64,000 nt of DNA from positions 1,488,001 through 1,552,000 of the forward strand of contig CAWCXF010000007.1 of NCBI GenBank assembly GCA_963799455.1, written 5' to 3'. The stretch comes from CAWCXF01 sp963799455. Its GTDB lineage: Bacteria > Pseudomonadota > Alphaproteobacteria > Rhodobacterales > Rhodobacteraceae. The translations under genes were made by a program, and so were the position numbers. The notes beneath the pieces were generated by a model. It ran no database searches and was not told where the DNA came from. It was given only the letters and a program-made list of their open reading frames with translations. The number at the start of each line of letters is the position of its first letter. The stretch's first letter is position 1. Shown one piece after another: positions 63,253-64,000 of this stretch.

Positions 63253-64000
63253 CGGGGCTCCTCCGGCTGCGGCCGCCCGTCGGCCCGCTCCGCGTCGCGC
63301 GCCAGGGCCAGCGCCCAGGCCCCCAGGGGACGGAGGTTCATCTGCGCGCGGATGAGCGGGCGGGCGGGGTCGATCGCGGCGGGCGTGCGGAAGTGCAGCC
63401 CCCGCTCGGGGCCGAGCTCGCGCGCGAGCGCCGTCATCAGGGCCCGGCACTCCGCCTCCAGGCCGAAGGCGCGGAGCTGGGCCGCGAGGGAGTAGTTGAA
63501 GCCGACCAGCACCTCGTCCCATTGCAGCCCCTCCTCGCCCTCGGGCGCATAGAGCGCCGAGGAGTGGGCGGCGGAGACGATGGCCACGGCGCCGCGGCCC
63601 CCGCCCGCTTCGAGAAAGCAGCGGCGGAAGACCGTGGCGAGCGCCGTGCGGGCCTTCGCCGGATCCACCGTGTCCCCCAGGCCCAGCATCCGCGCGGTGG
63701 CCGGGCCGTGCATCTGCTCGGCGAGGATCGCGTCCGAGAACCGCCCCGCCGAGTCGAGGCGGAAATGCGTGCCGGTCCAGAGCGCGCGCTCGAAGGCGGG
63801 CTCGGCGGTGGCCGACATCGCGCGCCAGCGGGCGGCGGCGCGGGGCTCGCCCACGCGCCCGGCGAGCGCCGCCGTCGCGCGCAGGGCGGTGAGCCACAGC
63901 CCGCCGCAATAGGCCGAGATCCCCGTCATCGGCACGTTGTCGAAGGTCTGGTCGGGGACGCCGTCGTTCTCGATCATCCCGTCGCCGTCGCGGTCGAAGA
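63249..64000 (-). CDS. GH116-type glycosidase (GBA2-like), C-terminal part
   Basis: The gene enters from outside the window; about 250 C-terminal residues are visible. They contain FDRDGDGMIENDGVPDQTFD, which carries the DxDxDG element and the acid residue of GH116, then SAYCGGLWLTALRATAALAG, ERALWTGTHFRLDSAGRFSD, AILAEQMHGPATARMLGLGD and WDEVLVGFNYSLAAQLRAFG. These match the (alpha/alpha)6 catalytic domain of non-lysosomal glucosylceramidase relatives and beta-glucosidases. It ends with a short polar tail and overlaps the peptidase gene. Confidence 0.85.
   Translation of the reverse strand, partial: FDRDGDGMIENDGVPDQTFDNVPMTGISAYCGGLWLTALRATAALAGRVGEPRAAARWRAMSATAEPAFERALWTGTHFRLDSAGRFSDAILAEQMHGPATARMLGLGDTVDPAKARTALATVFRRCFLEAGGGRGAVAIVSAAHSSALYAPEGEEGLQWDEVLVGFNYSLAAQLRAFGLEAECRALMTALARELGPERGLHFRTPAAIDPARPLIRAQMNLRPLGAWALALARDAERADGRPQPEEPR

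Overview
The window is about 64 kb of very GC-rich, gene-dense DNA. Almost every codon ends in G or C, and genes often overlap by ATGA, GTGA or CTAG. The gene content is alphaproteobacterial and most like the high-GC Rhodobacterales: propionyl-CoA carboxylase next to methylmalonyl-CoA mutase, DUF4174 and DUF1289 proteins, TRAP transporters, a reductive pyrimidine pathway, and a SelD fused to an FAD domain. The order is inferred from family knowledge. No rRNA or other marker fixes the genus.

Layout. 1-6.7 kb: end of pccA, a membrane protein, a DUF4174 protein, methylmalonyl-CoA mutase (propionate to succinyl-CoA), a frameshifted MAPEG gene, a GNAT acetyltransferase and a TerB/J-domain protein. 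7-12 kb: a small periplasmic protein, then an ABC ATPase / FtsX-type permease / AttH-lipocalin operon. 12.2-17 kb: mnmH and the FAD-SelD fusion (selenium for tRNA), converging on a shared stop, then glycerate 2-kinase. 17.0-17.87 kb: a short AT-richer island with one membrane protein. 17.87-23.8 kb (minus strand): flavin monooxygenase, aldo/keto reductase, flavin reductase and a complete TRAP transporter. 24-30 kb: Gfo/Idh/MocA oxidoreductase, DUF1330, PreT, VOC, PreA. 30-38.5 kb: beta-ureidopropionase-type hydrolase, dihydropyrimidinase and an ABC importer of the NMT1/THI5 type. Together with PreTA these would import a pyrimidine and break it down reductively. 39-53.7 kb: mostly housekeeping (dusA, a TauE/SafE permease, DUF1289, ruvX, sodB, an Atm1-type ABC exporter with a frameshift, moaA, glmS, glmU, a phosphoglycolate phosphatase, isovaleryl-CoA dehydrogenase). 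53.7-61.7 kb: accessory DNA around a tRNA-Phe, with decayed IS3 and IS256 remnants, a complete IS21 element, and a 2.2-kb element in which an IS1595-like transposase (broken by one stop codon) is overlapped by an intact tnpB. 61.8-64 kb: an M20 peptidase and the end of a GH116 glycosidase.

The most unusual object is the IS1595-like element at 59361-61585. Its inverted repeats (13 of 15 bases match) enclose both the transposase and tnpB, and the tnpB stop codon lies inside one of the repeats. Other points of note are a probable leaderless promoter design shared by about eight genes, an 80-bp intergenic repeat present twice, and several single-base frameshifts that look like homopolymer errors in the assembly or early gene decay.
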